Shown: positions 47,871 to 57,061 of the stretch, piece by piece
Position numbering within the stretch: position 1 is the first letter of the stretch
Layout: every line of letters begins with the position of its first letter
Assembly (NCBI GenBank): GCA_934277375.1
Contig: CAKQTZ010000001.1
Location: 310,001-374,000, forward strand
DNA from: an uncultured Coprococcus sp.
GTDB lineage: Bacteria > Bacillota > Clostridia > Lachnospirales > Lachnospiraceae
Direction of reading: 5' to 3'
DNA length: 64,000 nucleotides
Notes under the pieces: model-generated
What the model was told of the DNA's origin: nothing
Databases searched by the model: none
Seen by the model: the letters and a program-made list of their open reading frames with translations, nothing else
Translations under genes and position numbers: made by a program

Positions 47871-49250
47871 CTATTTTCCCATACAAAATTCCTTAAATAT
47901 CTTATCCGCAAGATCATCTCTCGCCGTCTCACCTATTATCAATCCCAGATGATCATATGCATCCATGAGATCTATTGAGAAGAAATCCTCCTCCATTCCC
48001 ATATCTATGCTCTCATTTACTTTCTCAAGAGCCTGCTTTGCACATACAAGTTCATTCTTATGTCTTGCATTTGTTATATATACCTGATCATTATATACAA
48101 GGTTTCCTTCAAAGAACATCTTATTCAAAAGATCATACAATTTTTCGCTTCCATCACCGGTACGTGCAGACAACTGTATTACTTCTGCATCTATTAATTT
48201 TTTGATATCATCCTCATCAACTTTTACCTGCAGATCTGATTTATTCAGAATAATAACAACATTTTTATCTTTAATCTTTGATATTATTCTATCATCGTTC
48301 TCATCAAGATCTATGGATCCATCTACCACATATAAAACAAGATCTGCTCTGTCCACCGCGTCAAATGCTTTATCAACACCTATTTTCTCGACTATGTCGT
48401 CTGTATCCCGTATACCTGCAGTGTCTATTATATTCAGTGTTATTCCATTCACATTTATAGTCTCACTCAGAGTATCCCTTGTAGTTCCAGCCAACTCTGT
48501 CACTATAGCTCTATCTTCACCAACAAACATGTTGAGAAGAGAAGACTTTCCTGCATTTGGCTTGCCAACTATGGCGGTACTGATTCCTTCTGACAGAACC
48601 CGTCCATTGTCAAATGTTGTCAAAAGGTTATCCACACTATCTACAAGGTTATCCACATTATTTTTCAACTTTTGTGGAAAACCGTCGAGACTATAATGTT
48701 CAGGATCATCAAGAGCTGATTCGATAAAGGCAACATTGTACAGAATAACTTCCCTCATATCCTTTATCTTATCTCTGAGCTTTCCCTGAAGATGATCCAC
48801 TGAAGTTCTGGCAGCAAAATCATTTCTTGCATTGATCAGATCCATGACAGATTCCGCCTGTGACATGTCTATACGTCCTCCAAGAAATGCCCTCTTTGTA
48901 AATTCTCCAGGTTCTGCTATTCTGACTCCACATCTTACTAAGAGATCTAGAATCTCTCTGAGTACAACTATTCCACCATGACACTGCAATTCACATACAT
49001 CTTCACATGTATATGTATGTGGTGCCTTCATAACAAGAAGTATGGCCTCATCTATCATTCTTTCCCCATCATACACTCTGCCAAAGGCAGCAGTATACGA
49101 CTTCATATTAGACGCTGTTTTATTTTTATTCTCAGCTTTGAATACCATATCTGTTATCTGGCATGCTTTGTCTCCGCTGATTCTTATGATTCCTACACCA
49201 GCACTGCTCATACCTGTAGCTATCGCCGCAATAGTATCTTCTCTGAACAT
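47871..49250 (-). CDS. mnmE: tRNA modification GTPase MnmE
   Basis: 459 residues from ATG 49250 (M of MFREDTIAAIATG, the family start); the frame extends 24 nt upstream without a better RBS. N-terminal tetrahydrofolate-binding domain, central helical domain, and inserted G domain: G1 GKPNAGKSSLLN near residue 224, G3 DTAGIRDT, G4 NKSDL. The C-terminal catalytic Cys motif CMGK is intact. It partners with MnmG, the next gene. Two consensus DnaA boxes lie within the gene (48628, 48649). Confidence 0.97.
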   Translation of the reverse strand: MFREDTIAAIATGMSSAGVGIIRISGDKACQITDMVFKAENKNKTASNMKSYTAAFGRVYDGERMIDEAILLVMKAPHTYTCEDVCELQCHGGIVVLREILDLLVRCGVRIAEPGEFTKRAFLGGRIDMSQAESVMDLINARNDFAARTSVDHLQGKLRDKIKDMREVILYNVAFIESALDDPEHYSLDGFPQKLKNNVDNLVDSVDNLLTTFDNGRVLSEGISTAIVGKPNAGKSSLLNMFVGEDRAIVTELAGTTRDTLSETINVNGITLNIIDTAGIRDTDDIVEKIGVDKAFDAVDRADLVLYVVDGSIDLDENDDRIISKIKDKNVVIILNKSDLQVKVDEDDIKKLIDAEVIQLSARTGDGSEKLYDLLNKMFFEGNLVYNDQVYITNARHKNELVCAKQALEKVNESIDMGMEEDFFSIDLMDAYDHLGLIIGETARDDLADKIFKEFCMGK

Positions 49251-49400
49251 GTTTTTCTGTCCTTTCCAAATCAAATCAATACACCTATGTAGTTTACAAC
49301 ATCATACATGTATTTTCCACAAAAAAATAGACCATGTATATACATGATCTATCTTTTATATAACCTCTATAGTGATGTCTGTTCAACACTACAGAAATAA

Positions 49401-50033
49401 CTATCTCTCCTTCTTCTTAAGGTATACTATAACCTTACGATAAGGCTCTTCGCCCTCACTTCTGGTTGCAACATACTTATCGTTCTGAAGAGTAGCATGA
49501 ATTATTCTTCTCTCATATGGGTTCATTGGCTCAAGTGCAAATGATCTCTTAGATCTCTTAACCTTGAATGCTATATTCTTTGCAAGATTCTCAAGTGTTT
49601 CTTTTCTTCTTGCTCTATAATTTTCTGTATCAAGTTTAACCCTGATATATGACTCGCTCTTCTTGTTTACTGCAAGACTTATAATATACTGGAGAGCATC
49701 CAGGGTCTGTCCTCTTTTGCCTATGAGAATTCCCATCTCTGGACCTTCAAGATTTATTGAAAGAGTACTCTCTGTCTCATCATAATCAAGCTGGATGTCT
49801 GTCTCAATATCCATAGCCTTGAATAAGCTCTCAAGATACTCTCTTACATCATCTATAAAAGTTTTCTTTTTTCTTGCCTTTATGATACAAGGCTTTGAAC
49901 CTATACCAAGGAATCCCTTTGTCTCCTCGCTTATAACTTCGTACTCAAGCTCAGTACTAGGGGCTCCAAGTTCAACACTGGCCTGCATAAGGGCTTCATC
50001 TTTGGTCTTTCCTTTGAATTCCAAGAATTCCAT
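49401..50033 (-). CDS. jag: RNA-binding protein Jag/KhpB
   Basis: 210 residues. Jag_N domain at 1-50 (FKGKTKDEALMQASVELG), KH domain around MGILIGKRGQTLDALQYI near residue 105, and R3H domain around ERRIIHATLQNDKYVATRSEG near 175. KhpB with KhpA binds RNA and affects cell-wall growth in Gram-positives. Its ATG overlaps the yidC stop codon by one base, which indicates translational coupling. GGGAGG lies upstream. Confidence 0.94.
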   Translation of the reverse strand: MEFLEFKGKTKDEALMQASVELGAPSTELEYEVISEETKGFLGIGSKPCIIKARKKKTFIDDVREYLESLFKAMDIETDIQLDYDETESTLSINLEGPEMGILIGKRGQTLDALQYIISLAVNKKSESYIRVKLDTENYRARRKETLENLAKNIAFKVKRSKRSFALEPMNPYERRIIHATLQNDKYVATRSEGEEPYRKVIVYLKKKER

Positions 50034-51367
50034 TATTTTTTTCCTCCCTTATCATTGCTATTGTTCTGATATTGAAGCATTATATTTGCTTTTGATCCAA
50101 TACTACCTGGTTTATAAGTTACATTTTCTCTGTTATCCACATCATTACTGTCTACATTCACAGAATGTGCAGGATTCACATAGCTCTTAAGTCTTGAAGA
50201 AGCCATCTTGTTGATATTTTCTGACTGGCTGTTATCTGTTGATACATTGCCATTCTGAGCATCCATCATCTTCTCATAGAAAGATTTCTTATCAGGATTC
50301 TTCTTCTTTGCCTGCTTCTTAGCAGCCTTCTCAGCACACTTTGCAAGCAGCTCATCCTTATCCTGATGATTATAGTAAGCATCAACTATAAGCTGAGATA
50401 TAATCATAATAACAGAACCAACTATCCAGTAAAGACCGATAGCTATAGGAAGAGTTATACAGAATATAAGTGACATGACAGGCATGTAATACATCATACC
50501 CTTCATCATGTTGTTAGCCGTCTGCTGATTGCTATCCATGTTGTTATTCTGTGATGACTTCATGGATATCTTGGTCTGTATGAACTGCAGGAGAGCAGAA
50601 GCTATAGGAACGATCAAAGCTATTGAAAGCTTCCATCCCGGTGCATCTGCAATATTCAGTCCAAACAGAAACTGATTCATGTTGTGGAACTGATCAACAT
50701 AGCTTGTGAGAGTAGCATTGCCTGCAAGATCAAGACTGCTTATCAGCTTATCCCAGTCGCTCTTGGCAAACTTGTCAAGAACATCGATGATCTGGTTTCT
50801 GGTAGGCTCATCTCCCATCTGCTTAAGAGCCATTGTCACTGTGCTGACCTTTGACTCTCCAGCTACATCACTTATAGCTTTGATATAATCAGTCTTTGTA
50901 CTCAATATATCAACGATCTCAGCATACTTTTTTGTCATTGATGGAACATACGCAGGTATGTTCTGGATAACTCTGTACAGACCGTAGAATATAGGCAGCT
51001 GGATAAGTGAAGTCAGACATCCTGATGCCATGCTGACACCGTACTTCTTCTGGATCTTCTGTGTTTCCTGCTGCTGCTTCATCATTGAGTCCTGATCAGT
51101 CTTGCCTTTATATTTCTTTGTTGCCTTGGCAATCTCAGGCTGGATGAAACTCATGATCTTGGTAGATCTCTGCTGTTTGAAATATAATGGGAAAAGTGCA
51201 CCTCTCAGTACAAATGTAAATAAAATAACACATATACTAAGATTTACATACGTGAATCCCATGTGGCTTCCGATAAATCCAACGAACATATATATCCAGT
51301 TGAATATCTTACCGAGAACCCAGCATACTGGTCCGAGTATCATACCATCTTCTCTAGTTAGAAACAT
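50033..51367 (-). CDS. yidC: Membrane protein insertase YidC/SpoIIIJ
   Basis: 444 residues, longer than the usual 260 of Gram-positive YidC, because of a long loop (about 130-230) and an extended Lys/Asn-rich cytoplasmic tail. Core family segments are visible: TFVLRGALFPLYFKQQRSTKIM with the conserved hydrophilic-groove arginine, CLTSLIQLPIFYGLYRVI, and MKGMMYYMPVMSLIFCITLPIAIGLYW. No lipobox is seen at the N-terminus. GGAG precedes ATG 51367. A consensus DnaA box lies inside (50133-50141). Confidence 0.95.
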   Translation of the reverse strand: MFLTREDGMILGPVCWVLGKIFNWIYMFVGFIGSHMGFTYVNLSICVILFTFVLRGALFPLYFKQQRSTKIMSFIQPEIAKATKKYKGKTDQDSMMKQQQETQKIQKKYGVSMASGCLTSLIQLPIFYGLYRVIQNIPAYVPSMTKKYAEIVDILSTKTDYIKAISDVAGESKVSTVTMALKQMGDEPTRNQIIDVLDKFAKSDWDKLISSLDLAGNATLTSYVDQFHNMNQFLFGLNIADAPGWKLSIALIVPIASALLQFIQTKISMKSSQNNNMDSNQQTANNMMKGMMYYMPVMSLIFCITLPIAIGLYWIVGSVIMIISQLIVDAYYNHQDKDELLAKCAEKAAKKQAKKKNPDKKSFYEKMMDAQNGNVSTDNSQSENINKMASSRLKSYVNPAHSVNVDSNDVDNRENVTYKPGSIGSKANIMLQYQNNSNDKGGKK

Positions 51368-51378
51368 AATTTTCTCCT

Positions 51379-51591
51379 TTATGGAACTGGATCATATCCT
51401 CCTTTAGAAAAAGGATTGCATCTAAGTATCCTCCATACTGCAAGGAGACCACCTTTTAAAACTCCATACTTTTCGATAGCCTCAATTGCATATTGCGAAC
51501 AAGTAGGAAAATACTTGCAGGTAGCATGTCCCTTGAGTGGCGACAAATACTTCCTGTAAAATCTGATTAAACCAATAAATATTTTTTTCAT
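51379..51591 (-). CDS. yidD: Membrane protein insertion efficiency factor YidD
   Basis: 70 residues. The family motif is complete: [29 protein letters not shown] and a terminal [13 protein letters not shown]. It helps the YidC/Sec insertion pathway. It sits between rnpA and yidC, its usual place; 4 bp separate it from rnpA. Confidence 0.95.
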   Translation of the reverse strand: MKKIFIGLIRFYRKYLSPLKGHATCKYFPTCSQYAIEAIEKYGVLKGGLLAVWRILRCNPFSKGGYDPVP

Positions 51592-51595
51592 TTTT

Positions 51596-51937
51596 TCACC
51601 CTATGTGGCTTATCTTTTTCAACCCACACAAATGCATCAAAGCACTTTCAATGTCCTGACATTTTTTATCCTTTGATGCCGGCCTGGCTACTATAACTAT
51701 GTCATAGCCAACATCAATATTCTCTTTGTTTAATCGAAAAGCTTCTCTAATCAATCTGGTTACTCTGTGTCTTACCACACTGTTACCAACTTTTTTACTA
51801 ACAGAGATTCCGAGTCTGTTGTAATCCAAGCCGTTGCTTCTCAGATACATAACTAAATATTTATTGGCTACCGAATTTCTTGTGTTATAAACACTGCCAA
51901 ACTCTCTGCTGTTTTTTAATGTAATTATCTTACTCAT
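51596..51937 (-). CDS. rnpA: Ribonuclease P protein component
   Basis: 113 residues from ATG 51937 (start [18 protein letters not shown] box upstream), the usual length. The upstream in-frame extension is not homologous. RnpA is the small basic protein of RNase P that processes tRNA 5' ends. The RNR-type core appears as [20 protein letters not shown] near residue 45. Confidence 0.95.
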   Translation of the reverse strand: MSKIITLKNSREFGSVYNTRNSVANKYLVMYLRSNGLDYNRLGISVSKKVGNSVVRHRVTRLIREAFRLNKENIDVGYDIVIVARPASKDKKCQDIESALMHLCGLKKISHIG

Positions 51938-51995
51938 TGTGTAACCACCGAAACTTTGATTATTAGAAAAACTGTTGCTGCGACCACTATAAAAA

Positions 51996-52017
51996 AAGGT
52001 CACAACCATGTGACCTT
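51996..52017 (-). terminator. Hairpin overlapping the rpmH stop codon
   Basis: AAGGTCACA (51996-52004) pairs with TGTGACCTT (52009-52017), followed on the minus strand by seven Ts. It includes the last base pair of the rpmH stop and could end or attenuate transcription into rnpA. Confidence 0.75.
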
Positions 52018-52150
52018 ACGCTGATAATTTCTTTCTTCCCTTAGCTCTTCTAGCGGCCAGTACCTTTCTGCCATTAGCAGTACTCATTCTCTTTCTAAAG
52101 CCGTGAACCTTAGATCTCTGTCTCTTCTTAGGCTGGAATGTCATCTTCAT
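52016..52150 (-). CDS. rpmH: 50S ribosomal protein L34
   Basis: 44 residues ([18 protein letters not shown].. ending KGRKKLSA), full length and very basic, as expected of L34. GGAGG precedes ATG 52150. It has its own strong promoter and marks the left edge of the origin. Confidence 0.97.
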   Translation of the reverse strand: MKMTFQPKKRQRSKVHGFRKRMSTANGRKVLAARRAKGRKKLSA

Positions 52151-52187
52151 TACAAAACACCTCCTTCATTTACAAATTTACTTGCCT

Positions 52188-52216
52188 ATTATAAATAAAT
52201 AGGCAATTTACGTCAA
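52188..52216 (-). promoter_or_regulatory. rpmH promoter
   Basis: On the minus strand TTGACG (52211-52216), 17 bp, TATAAT (52188-52193), 38 bp before the start codon. Confidence 0.75.
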
Positions 52217-52261
52217 GCCCTTTTTGGCGCTTTTCCTATATTTTATAAGGTTTTCAGCCAT

Positions 52262-52590
52262 TATTGGATAAAGGTGACATATTGTTCTGGATTAATTAGG
52301 TGAGCACATTAATAACAATCACAAAATGTAGTGGTTATCCATATTAATCACTTTTATTTAATCAAAATGTATTTGTTGTTTTTCGCTTTACATAACGTTA
52401 TCCACAATTTGTTTATAACTTGTGGATAACTTTTTACTTCTGTGGGTTTATTTTTTAAAAAGTCAATATTTATCAGTATTTCAGGTGTTCACAATTATAA
52501 AACATTATTTTTATCTGATTTACATAACTCTGTATCTTATTAATTATTATCAAAATTATGTAACAAAGTTATCAACATGTTATACCATTT
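52262..52590. other. Replication origin, left part (rpmH-dnaA spacer) with DnaA boxes
   Basis: AT-rich gap with perfect TTATCCACA at 52398-52406, its inverse TGTGGATAA at 52421-52429, a one-mismatch box TTATCCATA at 52335-52343 and TTATCAACA at 52569-52577. It corresponds in place to the incA/B part of bipartite Firmicutes origins. Confidence 0.8.
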
Positions 52591-52738
52591 ATAAAACTGA
52601 ACATTTATTTACTGAAAATCTATCTTAACGCCCTATTTTTCGATATTTTAAATTTTGCCCCAAATAGCGTGTACCTAACCGTACAACACTTAAAAGTTAA
52701 AATAAAGCGTTTTTGTATGGTTTTAGTTTTTTATATGC

Positions 52739-52767
52739 TTGAAATAGACTTGTATTTATTATAAAAT
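52739..52767 (+). promoter_or_regulatory. Probable dnaA promoter
   Basis: TTGAAA (52739-52744), 17-bp spacer, TAAAAT (52762-52767), 53 bp before the start codon. Confidence 0.5.
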
Positions 52768-52820
52768 GTAATAGTGTTATTAATAATAGGAAGAAACAAA
52801 ATTGAGAAAGGTTTTTTACA

Positions 52821-54185
52821 ATGAAGGACTTAATTTTAGCTAAGTGGAATGAGATTTTAAATATTCTTGAAAATGAGCATGGAATTTCCCATATGCTTAT
52901 CCATACATGGATTGAACCTCTCCATCTATATTCAGTTGAGAATAATAAAGTCTATTTCACATTAGATGAAAAATATGGTCAGAGAGGTGTAGAGTTTCTC
53001 AACAATAAATTATTTGATATTTATCTTGAAACTGTTCTGCGCGAAATTTTCCAGGATGATTCCATTCAGGTCATATTCACTCTTGAAAGCCAGATGAAAA
53101 AGGATGATAAATCACCTACATATTCAGAAGATTACAATGAGGCTATCATCAAGAGCAATCTCAGACCTGACTACACATTTGACACATTCATAGTTGGTGA
53201 GAGTAACAAACATGCCCATGCCACTTGTCTGGCTGTTGCTGACTCTCCTGGACAGGACAAGTTCAATCCACTGTTTCTCTATGGTGGATCAGGTCTGGGC
53301 AAGACTCATCTTATGCAGTCCATAGCCCACTATATACTTCAGCACAATAGTAATATGAAGGTTCTCTATGTTCCTTCTAACAAATTTACAAATGAGATCA
53401 TTGAAGCCATAGCCAAAAACAAGACTGAAGAATTCAGAAGCAAATACAGAACCGTGGATGTTCTGCTGATTGACGATATACAGTACCTCATTGGTAAGGA
53501 AAGTACTCAGCAGGAATTTTTCGATACATTCAATGCCCTTCACGATGAAGGCAAACAGATCATTCTTTCATCTGATAAACCTCCAAAGGAGATCAAATCA
53601 CTGGATGAGAGATTCAGATCCAGATTTGAATGGGGAGTTCCTATTGATATCCACGCTCCAGACTATGAGACACGTATGGCCATTCTTAAGAACAAAGCAG
53701 AGATTAAAGGTCTTAAGAATATAAGTGAAGAGATATTTGAATATATTGCTAATAATATCACATACAATGTACGTGAACTTGAAGGTGCACTGAACAAACT
53801 CAGTGTATATTCACAGCTCGGAAATATAAATATCACTGAGGATCTGGCAAAGAACATTCTCAGAGATTTTGTTTCCAAGGATGCAAAGGTCACCATAACT
53901 CCTGAACTTATCATAAATACTGTATCTGAACACCTTAATATATCGGTGAGTGATATAGTATCTACCAAGAGAAGCCAGGATATTGCAACCGCAAGACAGA
54001 TATCCATGTATCTGTGTAGAAAATACACTGACAAAGGTCTGAAAAGCATAGGTGATTCATTTGGAGGAAAGGACCACTCAACCGTACACAGCAATATCCA
54101 GAAGGTTGAAGAGAAGATTGAGAAGGATCCTGAATTTGCCGAAGTGGTTGATGTGATAATAAAGAAACTCAACCCACAGAAGTAA
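52821..54185 (+). CDS. dnaA: Chromosomal replication initiator DnaA
   Basis: 454 residues. Domain I at 1-90, short linker, AAA+ domain with GGSGLGKTHL near residue 155 and VLLIDDIQYL near 215, and domain IV with the DnaA-box-binding signature GGKDHSTVHSNIQKVEEKI near 418. AAAGG precedes ATG 52821. It is flanked on both sides by DnaA boxes and followed by dnaN, the standard Firmicutes arrangement. Confidence 0.98.
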   Translation: MKDLILAKWNEILNILENEHGISHMLIHTWIEPLHLYSVENNKVYFTLDEKYGQRGVEFLNNKLFDIYLETVLREIFQDDSIQVIFTLESQMKKDDKSPTYSEDYNEAIIKSNLRPDYTFDTFIVGESNKHAHATCLAVADSPGQDKFNPLFLYGGSGLGKTHLMQSIAHYILQHNSNMKVLYVPSNKFTNEIIEAIAKNKTEEFRSKYRTVDVLLIDDIQYLIGKESTQQEFFDTFNALHDEGKQIILSSDKPPKEIKSLDERFRSRFEWGVPIDIHAPDYETRMAILKNKAEIKGLKNISEEIFEYIANNITYNVRELEGALNKLSVYSQLGNINITEDLAKNILRDFVSKDAKVTITPELIINTVSEHLNISVSDIVSTKRSQDIATARQISMYLCRKYTDKGLKSIGDSFGGKDHSTVHSNIQKVEEKIEKDPEFAEVVDVIIKKLNPQK

Positions 54186-54186
54186 G

Positions 54187-54490
54187 TTATCCACATTTAT
54201 ACATTGCTATTGTGGATAATTGCACTGGAATATGCAAACATAACATGCTTGTATGTTGTTATTTTATGTTTATTACTTGTTGGTACATTATGAAATTAAA
54301 AATTACTCTTATTTTTCATAATTTTTGAGTGTTGGTAAGTGGCCATTTTATAAACAGGTTCAAATCAGTTAGTAACATGGACACATAATTGCCAAAGCCT
54401 TGATTTATATGGGGTTATAAGAGTTTCAACACTATCAAAACTACTACTACTAATACTACTGATTAAATTAAAATATAATTACATAAACGC
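54187..54490. other. Replication origin, right part (dnaA-dnaN spacer) with DnaA-trio-like element
   Basis: Perfect DnaA boxes face each other at 54187-54195 (TTATCCACA) and 54211-54219 (TGTGGATAA). About 220 bp on, ACTACTACTACTAATACTAC (54440-54459) reads on the other strand, 3' to 5', as GAT repeats, the DnaA-trio pattern. AT-rich DNA (54461-54490) follows directly, as expected for the unwinding element. The order matches the B. subtilis incC unwinding region, but the nearest strong box is distant. The rest of the gap to 54600 shows nothing clear. Confidence 0.65.
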
Positions 54491-54600
54491 CAGGCTCCGG
54501 ATGTGTTGTCAACTGTTATAAACACTTCGGACATACCAGCATTATGTCATGGAATATATAAAGTCATAATTATGGGACATGAAAGGAGTTCACACTTACA

Positions 54601-55707
54601 ATGAAAATTTCTATAAGAAAATCTAATTTACTTCAGGGAATCAATATAGTATCTAAAGCAGTATCTAACAAGACTACCCATCCTATATTATCCTGCATAC
54701 TTGTAGAAGCTGCAGGAGGTGTAATAAAACTTACAGCTAATGATATGGAGATTGGAATAGAGAGTTATGTGGATGGAACTGTAATAGAGGATGGAAAAGT
54801 TGCTCTTGAGGCAAAACTCTTTTCTGATTTCATAAGAAAACTTCCTGACAGTGAGATAACTATAGAGAGTGACAAAGACAGCAAGACATTGATAAAGTGT
54901 GAGAGACTTGAGTTCAATATACCTGGAAAATCAGGAGAGGATTTCTCAAATCTTCCTGTGGTATCCAGAGACAGATTCATAACAATATCTCAGTTTGCTT
55001 TGAGAGAAGTTATCAATCAGACTATATTCTCCATATCAGACAATGAGAATAATAAGCTGATGACGGGTGAATTGTTTGAAGTGTCAAACAATAAGCTCAG
55101 CGTGGTATCACTTGATGGACACAGAATATCTATCAGATATATAGAACTCAAGGGAGAGAATTCAGATATTAAGGTTGTTGTTCCAGGAAAGTCTCTGGGA
55201 GATGTAAGTAAGATAATGAACGGTGGAGTAGATGATCCTGTAAATATTTATTTCACTGACAATAATATATTATTTGAATTTGACAATACAAAGGTTGTAT
55301 CGAGACTTATAGAGGGAGAATATTTTAGAATCAGTCATATGCTCTCAGTTGATTATCAGATCAAGATGAGGATAAATAAGAGAGAGTTCCTTGACAGTTT
55401 GGACAGAGCAACTCTTCTTATCAAAGATTCTGACAAGAAGCCTATAAGACTCAGCATAGAAGACAGGACACTTGGACTGAAGATCAGTTCACTTATAGGT
55501 TCTCTGAATGAGGAGATAGACATAGACAAAGAGGGAAATAACCTTGTCATAGGATTTAATCCAAAACTTATCATCGATGCCCTCAGGGTAATAGATGATG
55601 AGAATGTAACAATTTATTTTAACAATACTAAATCTCCATGTGTTATCAAGGATGATGCAGAGACTTATATTTATCTGATTCTTCCTATGGGAATCAATGA
55701 GGAATAA
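54601..55707 (+). CDS. dnaN: DNA polymerase III beta sliding clamp
   Basis: 368 residues, three clamp domains of about 120 residues. The protein is a ring-forming processivity factor. Family segments: NKTTHPILSCILVEA near residue 23, SLDGHRISIRYIEL near 172, and the C-terminal ILPMGINEE (usual PMR replaced by PMG). GGAG precedes ATG 54601 at a long 12-nt spacing. Confidence 0.97.
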   Translation: MKISIRKSNLLQGINIVSKAVSNKTTHPILSCILVEAAGGVIKLTANDMEIGIESYVDGTVIEDGKVALEAKLFSDFIRKLPDSEITIESDKDSKTLIKCERLEFNIPGKSGEDFSNLPVVSRDRFITISQFALREVINQTIFSISDNENNKLMTGELFEVSNNKLSVVSLDGHRISIRYIELKGENSDIKVVVPGKSLGDVSKIMNGGVDDPVNIYFTDNNILFEFDNTKVVSRLIEGEYFRISHMLSVDYQIKMRINKREFLDSLDRATLLIKDSDKKPIRLSIEDRTLGLKISSLIGSLNEEIDIDKEGNNLVIGFNPKLIIDALRVIDDENVTIYFNNTKSPCVIKDDAETYIYLILPMGINEE

Positions 55708-55721
55708 AAAGAGGTGAAAAC

Positions 55722-55931
55722 ATGGAGATAATAAAATTAAGAGATGATTTCATAAAGCTTGGACAGGCGCTTAAAGCAGCCGGACTTGTTGAGTCAGGAG
55801 TAGACGCCAAGGAGGTTATAGTCCAGGGACTGGTAGTGGTCAATGGTGAGATAGAGACCAGACGTGGAAGAAAGCTTTATGATGGCGATGAAGTAGAATT
55901 TGATGGTGATAAGATAAGTATTCAGAAATAG
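55722..55931 (+). CDS. yaaA: S4-domain RNA-binding protein (YaaA type)
   Basis: 69 residues, with the S4 motif (GLVESGVDAKEVIVQGLVVVNGE, then ETRRGRKLYDGDEV). The gene between dnaN and recF in many Firmicutes; likely ribosome- or RNA-associated. RBS AGAGG lies 14 bp after dnaN's stop. Overlapping transcription with recF is expected. Confidence 0.92.
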   Translation: MEIIKLRDDFIKLGQALKAAGLVESGVDAKEVIVQGLVVVNGEIETRRGRKLYDGDEVEFDGDKISIQK

Positions 55932-55963
55932 TTGTCAAAGCCATCCGGCAGATGGTGGAAGTT

Positions 55964-57061
55964 ATGTATATAGAGTCGATTGAACTGAGTAATTACAGAA
56001 ATTACAGTGACGTAAAAGTAGAATTTGGAAAAAATACAAATATTCTGTATGGCGATAATGCCCAGGGAAAGACAAATATTCTTGAATCTATATACATGGC
56101 GGCTACAACAAAATCTCATAGAGGTTCTAAAGACAGAGACATTATCAGGATAGGAGAAGATGAAAGCCATATCAGGCTGCTTGTAAACAAGAAAGATATC
56201 TCCCACAGGGTAGATATGCATCTGAGAAAAAATAAAAACAAGGGTGTGGCGATAGATGGGATTCCAATCAGAAGGGCAACTGAGTTGTATGGACTTCTCA
56301 ATGTCATATTTTTTTCTCCTGAGGATTTGTCCATTATAAAAAATGGTCCTGCGGAGAGACGTAGGTTCATGGATCTTGAACTTTGTCAGATAAGCAGACT
56401 TTATTATCAGAATTTATCATCCTATAACAAGATACTCAATCAACGAAATAATCTTTTAAAACAGATATATTACAATAAAAGTCTTATGGACACACTTGAT
56501 ATATGGAATATGCAGCTTGTAGACAGTGGAGTCCGTATCATCAAGGAACGGCGTAACTTTATAGAGATGATGAATGAACTCATAGGAGATATTCACAGTC
56601 GTCTTACATCCGGCAGGGAAAAACTGGAGATAGTGTACGAGTGTAATGTGGATGAGGAGAACTTTGATAAGGTTCTTCAGGAGAAGACAGAGACAGATCT
56701 GAGATATTCGAGTACGCAGTCAGGACCCCACAGGGATGATATCAGTTTTCTCATAAATGGTATAGATGCAAGAAAATATGGATCTCAGGGCCAACAGCGT
56801 ACAGTGGCGTTGTCACTTAAGATGGCTGAGATAAAACTTGTAAAGAAAATAATAAATGATAATCCTATATTGCTTCTTGATGATGTGATGAGTGAGCTTG
56901 ATACAAGCAGGCGGGATGCATTGATAGAAGAGATAAAAGATATACAGACTATTATAACCTGTACGGGTTATGATGATTTTATCAAAGAGCAGATAATAAT
57001 TAACAATGTTTATAGTGTGGTGGAGGGAACAGCCACCAGAGTAAGAACGGAGGAATCATGA
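55964..57061 (+). CDS. recF: DNA replication and repair protein RecF
   Basis: 365 residues from ATG 55964 ([14 protein letters not shown], the family start); an upstream ATG at 55952 lies in the same frame. It is an SMC-like ATPase that loads RecA with RecOR. Walker [14 protein letters not shown] near residue 30, ABC-like signature [16 protein letters not shown] near 270, Walker [13 protein letters not shown] near 303. Its stop overlaps the gyrB start by 4 bp. Confidence 0.96.
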   Translation: MYIESIELSNYRNYSDVKVEFGKNTNILYGDNAQGKTNILESIYMAATTKSHRGSKDRDIIRIGEDESHIRLLVNKKDISHRVDMHLRKNKNKGVAIDGIPIRRATELYGLLNVIFFSPEDLSIIKNGPAERRRFMDLELCQISRLYYQNLSSYNKILNQRNNLLKQIYYNKSLMDTLDIWNMQLVDSGVRIIKERRNFIEMMNELIGDIHSRLTSGREKLEIVYECNVDEENFDKVLQEKTETDLRYSSTQSGPHRDDISFLINGIDARKYGSQGQQRTVALSLKMAEIKLVKKIINDNPILLLDDVMSELDTSRRDALIEEIKDIQTIITCTGYDDFIKEQIIINNVYSVVEGTATRVRTEES

